64,000 nucleotides of DNA from Terrimesophilobacter sp038243605 (GTDB taxonomy: Bacteria > Actinomycetota > Actinomycetes > Actinomycetales > Microbacteriaceae): assembly GCA_038243605.1 (NCBI GenBank), contig JBBSQX010000016.1, positions 1 to 64,000 of the forward strand. Direction: 5' to 3'. A model generated the notes under the pieces. The model saw only the letters and a list, made by a program, of their open reading frames with translations, was not told where the DNA came from and searched no databases. Position numbers and translations under genes: made by a program. Within the stretch, counting starts at the first letter, position 1. Every line of letters begins with the position of its first letter. This document shows, piece by piece, positions 15,637 through 24,458 of the stretch.

Positions 15637-16515
15637 ATGACTATTCGTCCCCGCCAGTTTCTGACCTCGATCGCACTCGCTCTCGCAATTCCCGTGCTCG
15701 CCACAGCATGCGCTCCCGTCACCCCTGGGGCTCCTGACGAGCCACCCGTTCTTCAACACATTCACCAGCTCGTCTTTACCGAACCGAGCCAGTTGCTAAT
15801 TGGCTCCCATGACGGGGTTTACGCCACCGACATTGAGTCGGGCACGACCACGCTCCTGGGCGATGTGGCGTTCGACGCGATGGGATTAACCGCGCAACAG
15901 AGCACCGTGTTCGCCTCCGGCCACCCCGGGTCCGAAAGCCCGGAAGCATTCGCCGGCCCCCACATCGGAATCATGCAGCACAACGAGCACAAGGGATGGG
16001 AGTCAGTTGCGTTGGCCGGCACCACTGACTTTCATATTCTGCAAAGCACCCCAGCGAACACGAGCCTCTTGATCGGTGTGGCCTCCGACCGGCCAGTATT
16101 GCTCCGCAGCACAGATGCCGGTCGCACCTGGACGGAAGAATCCCCGCTGAATGCCCGCGACCTCAGCATTGATAGCGAGGAGCCCACGCTGCTGACCGCG
16201 ACCACTCCAGACGGTCTTCTCGTCAGTCACGACACCGGGACCACGTTTGCGCTTCTGACCGGTGCCCCGGCCTTGGTTCTCATCGCAGCCGACCCCACCC
16301 GGATTCATGGGCTTATCGGCGTCGACCAACAGGGAGCAATATGGGTGGGTTCGGCTGTGCCCGGCGCATCTTGGGAATCCGCTGGCAGGGTCAGCGGGGT
16401 CGCCTCGGCCATCGCAGTGAACGGTGACGGCACGATCGCGGTCGCTGACGACAGTGGAGTAGCCACCAGCACTAACGAAGGCGTTACGTGGAAAATTCTC
16501 ATTCCCGCCTCATGA
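15637..16515 (+). CDS. Beta-propeller lipoprotein, F510_1955/BNR-like
   Basis: Lipoprotein of 292 aa (lipobox VLATAC). The rest is a propeller-like fold with sialidase/BNR-type Asp-box motifs (STDAGRTWTEE near residue 165, STNEGVTWKIL at the C-terminus), starting HIHQLVFTEPSQLLIGSHDGVY. Proteins of this type are often annotated as F510_1955-family glycosylhydrolases and sit beside DUF305 and CopA genes. No catalytic residues of true glycosidases are evident, so I favour a binding role at the membrane surface. Confidence 0.75.
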   Translation: MTIRPRQFLTSIALALAIPVLATACAPVTPGAPDEPPVLQHIHQLVFTEPSQLLIGSHDGVYATDIESGTTTLLGDVAFDAMGLTAQQSTVFASGHPGSESPEAFAGPHIGIMQHNEHKGWESVALAGTTDFHILQSTPANTSLLIGVASDRPVLLRSTDAGRTWTEESPLNARDLSIDSEEPTLLTATTPDGLLVSHDTGTTFALLTGAPALVLIAADPTRIHGLIGVDQQGAIWVGSAVPGASWESAGRVSGVASAIAVNGDGTIAVADDSGVATSTNEGVTWKILIPAS

Positions 16516-16603
16516 TGACCACAGAGATGGTTACTTCTGAGTTGCCCGAACCTTGCCGACCATTATGACCACCAGCGACAGAACTTGCTCTGGACATTGA
16601 CAT

Positions 16604-17677
16604 TTGGAGCGTGAGAACCGGATAGATTCGTCAGTTGTGTCATCCGAACGCGCATCTTCTGAGAACGTGCCCTCTGAACCAGCCCCTTGGTGGCGCAGGC
16701 TCCTTCGACGACCACTGCTCTGGGCTGTTCTGTGCGGAGCGCTAGCGCTGCCCTGGTATCTCGACGGGAATGGTCTCGAACTGCTTCCGTTTTTGCTGAC
16801 CTTGGCTTTCGGATGGCTGTGCGCTCTCGCTTTCGTGAATTTCACGCTGCGGATGACGAAGACGAAACGCGGCGCACTTCTCCACGTGGCAGGCGCAGTG
16901 GTTGTCGGCTACGCCCTCTGGTGGGGCGTGTTCGGTGAGGGCAAAGACTGGGCCGACGCTTCTGAGACAGTTCGAGCGCTGATCTTTCTCGTCACGATGG
17001 CGTTGATCCCCGCAGCGGCGTGGATCTGGCTTGGTCTTCTCGGCCGCGTGTCATCAGTGCGATGGGTGCAGCCCACAAAAGCCACGTCGGACCGCATCCC
17101 ACCGGAGTGGGAGCGCAATAGGGTGGGTTCTCTCATACGTTTCTCTGCAGTGCCAATGCGCATCCGCACGCTTGGGATAGTGATCGCTGTTGTGATCATC
17201 GTGGTCGGGTCGATCAGCGTCGCAGTGCTTCTTGCCACTGATCTGCTGCGGCACATCAGCAGCTGGCGGGTTATTGCCGTGCTGTTCGGAACCGTGATTG
17301 CCCTGCCCACCTACGCCATAGTCACGGCGCTCTTGAAGACAAAGTCGGTAGCGTGCAGCGTTCAGTTCGAGCAGCGACACGTGCGAGTGCAGAGGGGCAC
17401 AGACCAAGTGGTTATTGCGTTCCATGACCTGGATCGCCTCGTCTGGAGGTGCAACAGCGACTATGCCCGGCTCGAGGCGCGCGGCGGCGGGCAGCAGGTG
17501 TGCCTGATCACGGGAATCGCGCGCACACCGTCAACAATTTTGCCGCGACTCCCACCGCTGCCACGTGAGATTGTGGCAGGACTGAGTGCGGCCGGGCTTG
17601 AGGAGCAGAAATCTCGCAAAGTCGACCTTACCGTTTTTACGCGTCGAGCTGTGGCCGACGGCACCCAGGCGAGCTAA
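16604..17677 (+). CDS. Hypothetical multi-pass membrane protein
   Basis: Unrecognised protein of up to 357 aa. After a Ser/Glu-rich N-terminus it has four hydrophobic helices (LLWAVLCGALALPWYL, LLPFLLTLAFGWLCALAF, LLHVAGAVVVGYALWW, FLVTMALIPAAAWIWL). A second pair follows around residues 190-250, and then a soluble C-terminal domain of ~110 aa that resembles a PH-like bacterial membrane domain (VQFEQRHVRVQRGTDQVVIAFHDLDRLVW). The TTG start at 16604 has no clear Shine-Dalgarno; GTG 16637 is an alternative. It stands alone at the edge of the copper island. Confidence 0.7.
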   Translation: MERENRIDSSVVSSERASSENVPSEPAPWWRRLLRRPLLWAVLCGALALPWYLDGNGLELLPFLLTLAFGWLCALAFVNFTLRMTKTKRGALLHVAGAVVVGYALWWGVFGEGKDWADASETVRALIFLVTMALIPAAAWIWLGLLGRVSSVRWVQPTKATSDRIPPEWERNRVGSLIRFSAVPMRIRTLGIVIAVVIIVVGSISVAVLLATDLLRHISSWRVIAVLFGTVIALPTYAIVTALLKTKSVACSVQFEQRHVRVQRGTDQVVIAFHDLDRLVWRCNSDYARLEARGGGQQVCLITGIARTPSTILPRLPPLPREIVAGLSAAGLEEQKSRKVDLTVFTRRAVADGTQAS

Positions 17678-17768
17678 CTGAGAAACCCGCGCCTCAGAAA
17701 TTGCTCTGCGGCGAAGCGAGGCGAGCTGAGCTCAACTGAGCCCAAGCCGAGCCAAGCCAAGCCCGACG

Positions 17769-18266
17769 TTATGCCAGATCGACCGTTGCCGAGTCGCCTG
17801 CCTCTGGCTCCGTGCCGGTCACTTTAGCTTTGAGCATGCTGACGAGGGTGACCAGCTTGCCTGGGCTCTCCCAGTACTGCACTGACTCCGCCTTCACGTG
17901 GATGAGAATCACCGAAGGGTCAGTCTCGCCGTCCGTGAACCACGCTTCAGTGAAACTGTTCCAGAGTTCCTTCTTCTTTGTCTGATCGCGAACAATCTCG
18001 GCGTTTCCTGCCAAAGAAAGCCACTGTGAAGAACCCGAATATGCCACGTTCACGCTCGAATGCGCGTCGAGCTGCTCCACCGCATCCGACTCATCCGAGG
18101 CCAAGAACCAGCAGTCTCCGTCAAAGTCTGCCTCTTGAACGGTCATCGGATGACTGTGCAGGGCGCCATCGGTGTCCACCGTGGTGAGCATCGCGACGCG
18201 GGTGCTTTTCATGATCGACCGGATGGTTTCAAGTTGATCTGATGTGGCCTGATTGTGAGATGTCAT
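17769..18266 (-). CDS. General stress protein, pyridoxamine-phosphate-oxidase fold
   Basis: Split-barrel flavin-binding-fold protein of 165 aa, like the general stress protein 26 group: IRSIMKSTRVAMLTTVDTDGALHSHPMTV, CWFLASDESDAVEQL, VNVAYSGSSQWLSLAG. The end is variable. Members bind FMN, FAD or F420 and act in stress; the substrate is unknown. I chose ATG 18266 (MTSHNQ), with TTGGAG upstream, over an upstream start lacking a site. Downstream lies a run of GAGCCAAGC-like short repeats (about 17705-17765). Confidence 0.85.
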   Translation of the reverse strand: MTSHNQATSDQLETIRSIMKSTRVAMLTTVDTDGALHSHPMTVQEADFDGDCWFLASDESDAVEQLDAHSSVNVAYSGSSQWLSLAGNAEIVRDQTKKKELWNSFTEAWFTDGETDPSVILIHVKAESVQYWESPGKLVTLVSMLKAKVTGTEPEAGDSATVDLA

Positions 18267-18362
18267 CTCTAGTCTCCAATTCTTTTTGGCCACACTAACT
18301 GCCGTATCTGAAGGTCAGCGCCGAGGACGACGATTCACGTTAGCGCACCAGTTGAGGGATCA

Positions 18363-19604
18363 TTACGGCGACTCCACCGCCGTCATCGATCGCACAGGAG
18401 AAAGAATGATGGGCAGAGTAGCCAACGCCATCAGCACCGCGCCGACAACTGCTGCGGGCCATGGACCGAGAACGGTCGCCAGCGCGCCGCCGACAAGCGC
18501 CCCCAGCGACAACGCGCCCCACGAGACGAGCCGGTAGCTAGCGTTCACTCTTCCGCGCAGCTCAGGGGAGATCGTGAGCTGACGCAGGCTGACGGCTTGG
18601 CTGTTCGCGACCCCTATGCCAAGACCGGAGACAAGAAAGGCGCCGGCGAGTCCGACCACCCCACCCCACCCTGGACCGCTCACGGCCAGAACGCCCACTA
18701 TTGGGGCAGTGTTGCCAAGCAGAAGGGCGGCGATAAGAGAGCGACCATATCCGAACCGCGCGGTGAGGCGCTGACTCAGGATGCTGCCGACAAAGGCACC
18801 AACCCCCAGCGCCATGAAAACGAGACCGAAAACTAGCGCACCGTATCCGTACGTTCGTAGCAGCAGAACTGACAGCGCGATCATAAGCACCTCGTTGCCG
18901 AGATTCCAGATGCTCGCTTCGCTCACGAGCGCGCGAAGTACGCGATGCCGCATGAGCACGGCGACGCCTAGCCGTGCCTCTGCAAAGACGGAGGCTCGGT
19001 GGGCACGAAGCCGGCGCTGCTCCGGTATCTTCACTTTCGACATCAGCGCACCGGACAACAGGTAACCGAAGGCATTGATCCCGAGCGCGATGGGGGCGGT
19101 CAACACCTGGACCAGCAGACCACCTGCCCCCGCGCCAGCGACACCGATGACCGACTGGGTCGCCGTGATGCGCGCATTAGCGTCTATGAGAGATTCGTCG
19201 TTGACGACGAGTGGCAGGAACGAGAAGTCGGCGAGCGCATAGAGCACGGTGAAGGAGCCGATGAGCGCAGCCGCCCCAATCAGCATCGGCACGGTCAGCC
19301 ACCCCACTAAGGCGAGTCCGCACACGACGAATAGCAGCACACCGCGGGCAACGTCGGCGAATATCATGAGCGGGCGTCGCGGCGCACGATCAACCAACAC
19401 CCCCAACCACAGAGTCAGTAGCAGATACGGCGCAAGTAGGGCTGCCCGTATGAACGACAACTCGGCGGCCGACGCTCCCAATGTGATGAGGGCAAGCACC
19501 GGGATGGCCAACTCACCGATCTCCGCCCCCAATGACGAGAACGCGCCAGCACCCCACACTCGCCGGAAGTGCGGAAACCGCCACGCACTAGTAACTGTCG
19601 TCAT
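18363..19604 (-). CDS. MFS transporter, MFS_3 (enterobactin-exporter-like)
   Basis: Twelve-segment major facilitator of 413 aa. It starts TSAWRFPHFRRVWGAGAFSSLGAEIGELAIPVLAL and contains the LVDRAPRRPLMIFADVARG loop and the second-half ISPELRGRVNASYRLVSWG motif. These are typical of the MFS_3 group that exports macrolides or siderophores; the substrate is unknown. It is divergent from a CGNR regulator 55 bp away, and paired direct repeats lie in the shared region, so that regulator probably controls it. Confidence 0.9.
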   Translation of the reverse strand: MTTVTSAWRFPHFRRVWGAGAFSSLGAEIGELAIPVLALITLGASAAELSFIRAALLAPYLLLTLWLGVLVDRAPRRPLMIFADVARGVLLFVVCGLALVGWLTVPMLIGAAALIGSFTVLYALADFSFLPLVVNDESLIDANARITATQSVIGVAGAGAGGLLVQVLTAPIALGINAFGYLLSGALMSKVKIPEQRRLRAHRASVFAEARLGVAVLMRHRVLRALVSEASIWNLGNEVLMIALSVLLLRTYGYGALVFGLVFMALGVGAFVGSILSQRLTARFGYGRSLIAALLLGNTAPIVGVLAVSGPGWGGVVGLAGAFLVSGLGIGVANSQAVSLRQLTISPELRGRVNASYRLVSWGALSLGALVGGALATVLGPWPAAVVGAVLMALATLPIILSPVRSMTAVESP

Positions 19605-19607
19605 GAG

Positions 19608-19649
19608 AAAGAAGGTTAGCTTGAACCAGCAAAGTTGTAAAGAAGGTTA
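19608..19649. promoter_or_regulatory. Paired direct repeats between MFS and CGNR genes
   Basis: AAAGAAGGTTA occurs twice (19608-19618 and 19639-19649), 31 bp apart and thus about three helical turns, in the 55-bp region between the divergent starts. This is a plausible binding array for the CGNR regulator. Placement over both translation starts would let it repress both genes. Confidence 0.45.
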
Positions 19650-19659
19650 TTGTGGTGGG

Positions 19660-20214
19660 GTGTCTTCTTCATCGTCCGTTACATCCGCTCCAGGAGAGCT
19701 GGAGTTCGTTCGCCAGTTCGTGAACACACTCGACATCGAAGCAGGTACCGATCGACTCAGTGATCCGACTGCATACCGAGGATGGGCAGGTGAGCACGGA
19801 ATCTACGGCTCGGCGACGAACACCGAGCTCACCTTTGCCCGCGAACTTCGAGAGGCGCTTCGGGCAGCGCTTATCGCTAACCACGATCGAGCACCGCTGC
19901 CAGCGCGGGTGATTGATGCGCTCAACGACGCGGCCCATCGCTCGCAACTGTCGGTTCGTTTCACCCCAAATGGCGTGAAACTAGTCAGCGACGCGGTAGG
20001 GATCGAAGCAGTTTATGGTCGCGTTGTCGCCGCGGTAACGGCCGCGATGGAGAACGAGACGTGGCAGCGCCTTAAGGCCTGTGTCGCAGACGACTGCCAG
20101 TGGGGGTTCTACGACACCTCCCGCTCACGCACAGGCCAATGGTGCTCAATGAGCATGTGCGGCAACCGCGCCAAACAGGCCCGCTGGCGCAATGGGGTGC
20201 CCGGGAGTCGCTAG
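19660..20214 (+). CDS. CGNR zinc-finger regulator (ABATE domain)
   Basis: Likely transcription regulator of 184 aa. The N-terminal ABATE-like domain includes ELEFVRQFVNTLDIEAGTDRLSD. The C-terminal treble-clef zinc finger shows CVADDCQWGFYDTSRSRTGQWC followed by the diagnostic CGNRAKQARW. GTG 19660 (VSSSSS) gives the usual family length; an upstream in-frame ATG would overlap the opposing MFS start. It is divergent from the MFS exporter. Confidence 0.85.
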   Translation: MSSSSSVTSAPGELEFVRQFVNTLDIEAGTDRLSDPTAYRGWAGEHGIYGSATNTELTFARELREALRAALIANHDRAPLPARVIDALNDAAHRSQLSVRFTPNGVKLVSDAVGIEAVYGRVVAAVTAAMENETWQRLKACVADDCQWGFYDTSRSRTGQWCSMSMCGNRAKQARWRNGVPGSR

Positions 20215-20223
20215 AAGGAACAG

Positions 20224-21198
20224 CTATTGGTTGGGCTCTTTGTAGCGGTCAGCGATCGAGGAAGCCGAGTTGTGCAGTGACGCGCGCAGCGACTGCGGGG
20301 AAAGGGCTTCCGCGTCTACCCCGAGCTGCCAGAGCGCCCATTCGGCGTGACGCAGATCTTGATAGGTCACTTCCAACCGCACCCAACCGTCTGGTTCGAT
20401 TTCTTCGGCGCGAACAGCCACGGTGCTGTTCAGTAGCTCGTCTCGCCGCAGCGGGTTCACCCGAACCAGCGCGGTGATGTGGCCATCGGACAGGAACTGA
20501 GCTACACGCTTTCGCCACATCTGTTCAAGGTCGACGGATGATGCGCGTTCTGCGGGCTCCGAGAGCTCGTCGGCGGCGAGAATCCGAGACAGTCGATATG
20601 TGCGGTCCTCGCCAGCTTTCGTCGCGAGGAGGTACGCGCGGTCGCGCACCGTCACCAAGCCAATCGGATCGACCGCATGCCATAGTGGTTCTTGATCTGT
20701 AGATGCATAGTGGATGCGCAACTTGTGTCCGGAAAGCACAGCGCGTCGCACCTCCATCATTGTGGCGCTCGGCACCTCCTCCACAACCCTCCGTCGTGAC
20801 AAAAGGTCGATCTGCGGTTCCACCAGAATTCGCTGGATCGCGTTGGCCGCGGTAGCTTGGTTGCTTTCGGGCAGCGCATCAACAACCTTTCGCATGGCGG
20901 ACGCAAGCGACGCACCGAGACCGAATACCTGTGCGCCGTGACCGGACCCTGCGGTCAACAAGGCAAGCGCTTCGTCGTGGTTCAATCCCGTGAGCTCAGT
21001 TCGGAGGCCCGGCAACAACGCGAACCCGCCGTGGCGGCCACGCTCGGCGTATACCGGGATGCCGGCAGCGGAGAGCGCCTCGATGTCGCGCAGCACTGTG
21101 CGGGTCGATACCTCAAGCTCGCGCGCAAGCACGTCACCGGTCAGCCGCCCGCGCTGGCGCAACAGTAAAACAAGCGAAACTAGGCGATCTGCGCGCAT
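20224..21198 (-). CDS. WYL-domain transcriptional regulator (YafY/DeoR type)
   Basis: Regulator of 324 aa. The N-terminal HTH_11 reads RADRLVSLVLLLRQRGRLTGDVLARELEVSTRTVLRDIEAL, followed by the YafY-like region ERGRHGGFALL. A central WYL domain (about 140-215, with LRIHYAS and WHAVDPIGLV) precedes a WCX extension. WYL domains bind small or nucleic-acid ligands and make these proteins activators or repressors. It is divergent from a RidA gene, with a dyad between them. Confidence 0.92.
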   Translation of the reverse strand: MRADRLVSLVLLLRQRGRLTGDVLARELEVSTRTVLRDIEALSAAGIPVYAERGRHGGFALLPGLRTELTGLNHDEALALLTAGSGHGAQVFGLGASLASAMRKVVDALPESNQATAANAIQRILVEPQIDLLSRRRVVEEVPSATMMEVRRAVLSGHKLRIHYASTDQEPLWHAVDPIGLVTVRDRAYLLATKAGEDRTYRLSRILAADELSEPAERASSVDLEQMWRKRVAQFLSDGHITALVRVNPLRRDELLNSTVAVRAEEIEPDGWVRLEVTYQDLRHAEWALWQLGVDAEALSPQSLRASLHNSASSIADRYKEPNQ

Positions 21199-21218
21199 CC
21201 GAAAACATTATCGGAATA

Positions 21219-21237
21219 CACGACACAAGATGTCGTG
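21219..21237. promoter_or_regulatory. Dyad between WYL regulator and RidA genes
   Basis: CACGACA, 5 bp, TGTCGTG is a perfect 7-bp-arm inverted repeat 21 bp upstream of the regulator start. It is a candidate autoregulatory operator that could also act on the divergent ridA-like gene 92 bp away. Confidence 0.5.
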
Positions 21238-21328
21238 ATTCGTTGGAAAGCTTGAGAGCACGACGTCGAAGACGGTGGAGATCCAGCAAATAGGCGTACG
21301 TACTCTCAATGATTCGAATGGAGCAAAC

Positions 21329-21730
21329 GTGGCAATCGAACGAACAGCAGTCAACCCGGTGACGTGGTCGCTGGAGATGGGGTTCAACCAGGGCGAGGTC
21401 GCTTCTGGGCACACCCGCACCCTCTACATCTCAGGGCAGACCGCGATGAGCGCAGATGGCGCACCCCAGCACGACAGAGACATGGCAGCTCAGCTCGCCC
21501 TCTGCATCGACAATCTGGAGGCCGTGCTCAGTGGGGCAGGGATGACCCTCGCAAATCTCGTTCGACTCAACGTGTACACGACCGACGTGGATGCGCTGTT
21601 CCCGCACTACGGCATGCTGGCCGCGCGGTTGGGCGCCGCTGGCGTGGCGCCGACCACCACAATGCTCGGGGTGACTCGGCTGGCGATCCCCGGCCAGCTC
21701 GTTGAGCTTGAAGGAACCGCGGTCGCGTAA
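21329..21730 (+). CDS. RidA/YjgF family protein
   Basis: Chorismate-mutase-like-fold protein of 133 aa. RidA proteins hydrolyse reactive enamine/imine intermediates released by PLP enzymes in the cytoplasm. Here YISGQTAMSADGAP, the ALCIDNLEAVLSGAGMTLANLVRLNVYTTD block and TRLAIPGQLVELEGTAVA fit the family. The canonical Arg near residue 105 (CVxRxxLP-type) appears as GVTRLAIPG, so the Arg is kept but the Cys is not. GTG 21329 follows ATGGAGC; the upstream in-frame ATG has no site. Confidence 0.88.
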   Translation: MAIERTAVNPVTWSLEMGFNQGEVASGHTRTLYISGQTAMSADGAPQHDRDMAAQLALCIDNLEAVLSGAGMTLANLVRLNVYTTDVDALFPHYGMLAARLGAAGVAPTTTMLGVTRLAIPGQLVELEGTAVA

Positions 21731-21820
21731 TTTACTCGGCCGTCTGCGTCGTGAACCTCATGTCGAAGTGCAACGCGCAGGCGGCGAGCCGGCATCCACC
21801 CCATTGTCGGCCCACCGACG

Positions 21821-22018
21821 TTAAAGCCTGTTTTGACCGCGCTCGATCTGATCTTGGATCTCACGCAAACTGCGGGCGGCTTCCGGGTCTGATTGCTCTA
21901 GGTTCGAATCTGCGTCGAATCGCCTCCTGAAGCGTCCGAACGCAATCAGCGCGACGAGCACTATGGCGATTACCACACCGCCTGCTCCTACGAGAAATGT
22001 AAGTCCGTTTGCCGACAT
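21821..22018 (-). CDS. Small single-pass membrane protein
   Basis: A 65-aa protein with one N-terminal hydrophobic helix (FLVGAGGVVIAIVLVALIAFG), a basic RFRRRF stop-transfer and an amphipathic, charged tail (EAARSLREIQDQIERGQ). This is a common architecture for small actinobacterial membrane proteins. The ATG is preceded by GGGCGTGG. No family recognised; it stands alone between ridA-like and VOC genes. Confidence 0.6.
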   Translation of the reverse strand: MSANGLTFLVGAGGVVIAIVLVALIAFGRFRRRFDADSNLEQSDPEAARSLREIQDQIERGQNRL

Positions 22019-22149
22019 GAAACCACGCCCTTCTAGTCTGGGTGCGATTGTACGCCTGGCACCTAGAAGATCGTCATGTCGCGCAGCACACCATAGCGTG
22101 CGCGCGCCTTAGTGCTCTCTTTCACCAGCAGAGTCAGTAACGTTGACGG

Positions 22150-22500
22150 ATGATCTTGCATCGCGCAGTTCCCATCATCACCGTGAAGGATCTCCGAGCA
22201 GAGGCGGCTGCGTACCAACGCACGCTCGGGCTCGATGTGCTGATGGACCACGGATGGATCGTCACGCTTGGCACCGAGGCCCACGCGCCTCAGTTCAGTC
22301 TCATGGAGGTGGACGAAACTGCCGTCGTCAACCCGATCGCCTCGCTTCAGGTGGACGACATCGACGAGGTGTACAAGCAGGTGGCTACTGAAGGCTTCGA
22401 GATTGTGCATGAACTCGTGACCGAGTCATGGGGAGTGCGGCGGTTCTTCTTTCGCGACGAATCCGGGAACGTGATCAACGTTCTCGAGCACGTTGCGTAA
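22150..22500 (+). CDS. VOC family (glyoxalase/bleomycin-resistance fold) protein
   Basis: Single VOC module of 116 aa, beginning HRAVPIITVKDLRAEAAAYQRTLGLDVLMDHGWIVTLG and ending FFFRDESGNVINVLEHVA, with the metal-ligand region E near VINVLEH. Such proteins act as dimers on small molecules or as resistance proteins by sequestration. The substrate is unknown. It lies 50 bp before a damaged GNAT gene in the same direction. Confidence 0.85.
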   Translation: MILHRAVPIITVKDLRAEAAAYQRTLGLDVLMDHGWIVTLGTEAHAPQFSLMEVDETAVVNPIASLQVDDIDEVYKQVATEGFEIVHELVTESWGVRRFFFRDESGNVINVLEHVA

Positions 22501-22550
22501 CTAACCGGCGTTGTAATCTGGAATGTCGCATCCGCCGATAATCTGGCTGC

Positions 22551-22993
22551 ATGGTTCACACGAGTTCGACCGTACGCCCGGCATCCGAACACGATCTTGA
22601 GAGCGTCTGGCTTTTGGTCCGCGACTTTGCCACAAGCTTTCAGCCCGAAAAGGAAGCGTTCGATGCATCATTCATGTCGATGGTGCGCGACAATTTCGCG
22701 CTGCTGGTTGTCGTAGAGACAAGCGAGAAAGTGATCATTGGTTATCTCTTGGCACATTGCCACAGCACCTTTTTGGCAAACGGTCCTGTGGCCTGGGTAG
22801 AGGAAGTCATGGTCGATGAACAGAGTCGCAGACAGGCGTGGGTGAGGCATTGATGCTGGCGGCAGAAGACTGGGCGGATCGAAAGGGCGCGGCGTACATC
22901 GCATTGGCAACCCGTCGCGCGGGAGATTTTTACACAGCACTGAGCTACGAAGCCTCAGCAACCTTCTTCAAGAAGACCCTCAAAGCCCAGTAG
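22551..22993 (+). pseudogene. GNAT acetyltransferase gene with a single-base frameshift
   Basis: The first frame gives a GNAT start (VRPASEHDLESVWLLVRDF ... VAWVEEVMVDEQSRR) and then runs into a stop at 22853. The rest of the fold continues in the next frame: GVGEALMLAAEDWADRKG and FYTALSYEASATFFKKTL. Adding one A in CGCAGACAGG (about 22829) restores RRTGVGEAL, the acetyl-CoA loop. It is a recent inactivation or a sequencing error. Confidence 0.85.
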
Positions 22994-23016
22994 TTGGTGT
23001 GTGCACTGAGTGGGCC

Positions 23017-24429
23017 TCAACGCGTTGATGCTCGGATGGCCGCGACAAGGGCATTGAGTTGGCCCTGCTCGTGCGAGGCGATGTCGACGACGAGCCCGCG
23101 CGGGGGGCCCGGGAGTTGTTGGTAGTCGCTGAGCGCCTCACAGCGCACGCCTTTGGCTTTGAGCATTGCCGCGAGCGCCTGATCGTCTACCTGATCAGGA
23201 AGGCGGATGCAGATGTTGAGGCCGGCGTCGAGCCCCGACATGCGAATGTCAGGCACGTGCGCGGTGAGGTAATCGACGATTTTTTGGCGCTGCACGCGGT
23301 AGCGCCGACGGCTCGTGCGCAGGTGCCGGTCGAACAGCCCGGTATGGAAAAGTTCGGCAATTGTGGCCTGGTCGAGAGTGGAGTTGCCGAGATCGAAGTT
23401 GGCCTTGACCGCGGTGGCGTGAGCAATCAGGTGTTCAGGAAAGACCAGCCAACCGAGCCGCATCGCGGGAGAGAGTGTCTTGGAGACGCTGGACCCGGTG
23501 ATCACGCTTCTCGGGTTGAGAGGCTGCAATGACCCAACGGGCGCCACATCGTACCGATACTCTGCGTCGTAGTCGTCTTCGATGATGTAGCGGTCGGGTT
23601 TAGCTGCGACCCAATCGAGAAGCTGATGGCGCCGTGCGGGCGCGAGCACGACGCCGGTCGGGTAGTGGTGAGCGGGGGTGAGAAGCACGGCGTTAGCGCA
23701 CGTGTCGTGAAGTGAAGCGATGTCGAGCCCGTCTTCGTCCACGTGCACGGGTGGCGTGGCGATCCCCCATGTGCGAAGTTGGGTGCGGGTTCCCGTCGAG
23801 CCGGGTTCTTCCACCGCAATTTCGGTGATGCCGCGTTCGCTCAAGACTTTGGCAATGATCGCAAGACCCTGGGCGAAGCCATTGACAATGAGGATGAGGT
23901 TGGCACTCGCACGCAAACCACGCACTCGGCCGAGGTAGTCTGCCAATTCCTCGCGAAGAGGTAGGTAGCCCTGCGGGTGGGGGTAGAGGAGATCGGCGTC
24001 AGGGAGGCGATCGAGCACGGTTCGGTAGGCCTTGAGCCATTCACTGCGCGGAAAAAAGCGCGGGTCGGGCAATCCGGGGCTGTGTTCGAGTTTTACGTAG
24101 GGCGCAACGCTCTCTCGACTTTGTGCAACCGGTGTTTTCACGACATCCGCGACCGCCGTTCCGGAGCCCGGACGCGCGATGAGGTACCCCTCAGCTTTCA
24201 ACTGGTCATAAACCTCACAGATGAGTCCGCGAGATAAACCAAGGTCCCGAGCAAGCGTGCGTGTCGCGGGCAGCTGAGCTCCCGGATGCAGGGATCCCGT
24301 GCGCACGGCCTCCCGAATCTCATGGCACAAGTGTGTCGCCCATGCACCGCGCGGCACACTCGCGGTCGACACTAGAAGGTCACGACCAAAAGTGGACCAC
24401 TCTAACGCTTCCCGATTGGAACTGTTCAT
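23017..24429 (-). CDS. MocR-type regulator: GntR HTH fused to aminotransferase
   Basis: PdxR/GabR-like regulator of 470 aa. The N-terminal GntR wHTH (about 30-95) has LHPGAQLPATRTLARDLGLSRGLICEVYDQL. The fold-I PLP domain holds the Schiff-base Lys in GSSVSKTLSPAMRLGW and the Asp in EDDYDAEYRYD. MocR proteins sense PLP or amino-acid adducts and usually regulate a divergent gene. A divergent EamA transporter starts 29 bp away; AGTGGACCACT (24391-24401) inside the coding region resembles a binding element. Confidence 0.92.
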   Translation of the reverse strand: MNSSNREALEWSTFGRDLLVSTASVPRGAWATHLCHEIREAVRTGSLHPGAQLPATRTLARDLGLSRGLICEVYDQLKAEGYLIARPGSGTAVADVVKTPVAQSRESVAPYVKLEHSPGLPDPRFFPRSEWLKAYRTVLDRLPDADLLYPHPQGYLPLREELADYLGRVRGLRASANLILIVNGFAQGLAIIAKVLSERGITEIAVEEPGSTGTRTQLRTWGIATPPVHVDEDGLDIASLHDTCANAVLLTPAHHYPTGVVLAPARRHQLLDWVAAKPDRYIIEDDYDAEYRYDVAPVGSLQPLNPRSVITGSSVSKTLSPAMRLGWLVFPEHLIAHATAVKANFDLGNSTLDQATIAELFHTGLFDRHLRTSRRRYRVQRQKIVDYLTAHVPDIRMSGLDAGLNICIRLPDQVDDQALAAMLKAKGVRCEALSDYQQLPGPPRGLVVDIASHEQGQLNALVAAIRASTR

Positions 24430-24458
24430 GTGTCCACATTCTACGTACCGTCGTCAAC

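Noticed and set aside
17700..17768. GAGCC/AAGCC-rich short repeats after the PPOX-fold gene as a terminator
   Set aside because: No stable perfect stem with a T-run could be drawn; it is reported only as low-complexity sequence.
22063..22149. Minus-strand tail with natural-looking sequence (ESTKARARYGVLRDM) downstream of the VOC gene
   Set aside because: It is only ~28 codons before running antisense into the VOC gene, with no start or ribosome site of its own. Possibly a gene remnant, but unsupported.
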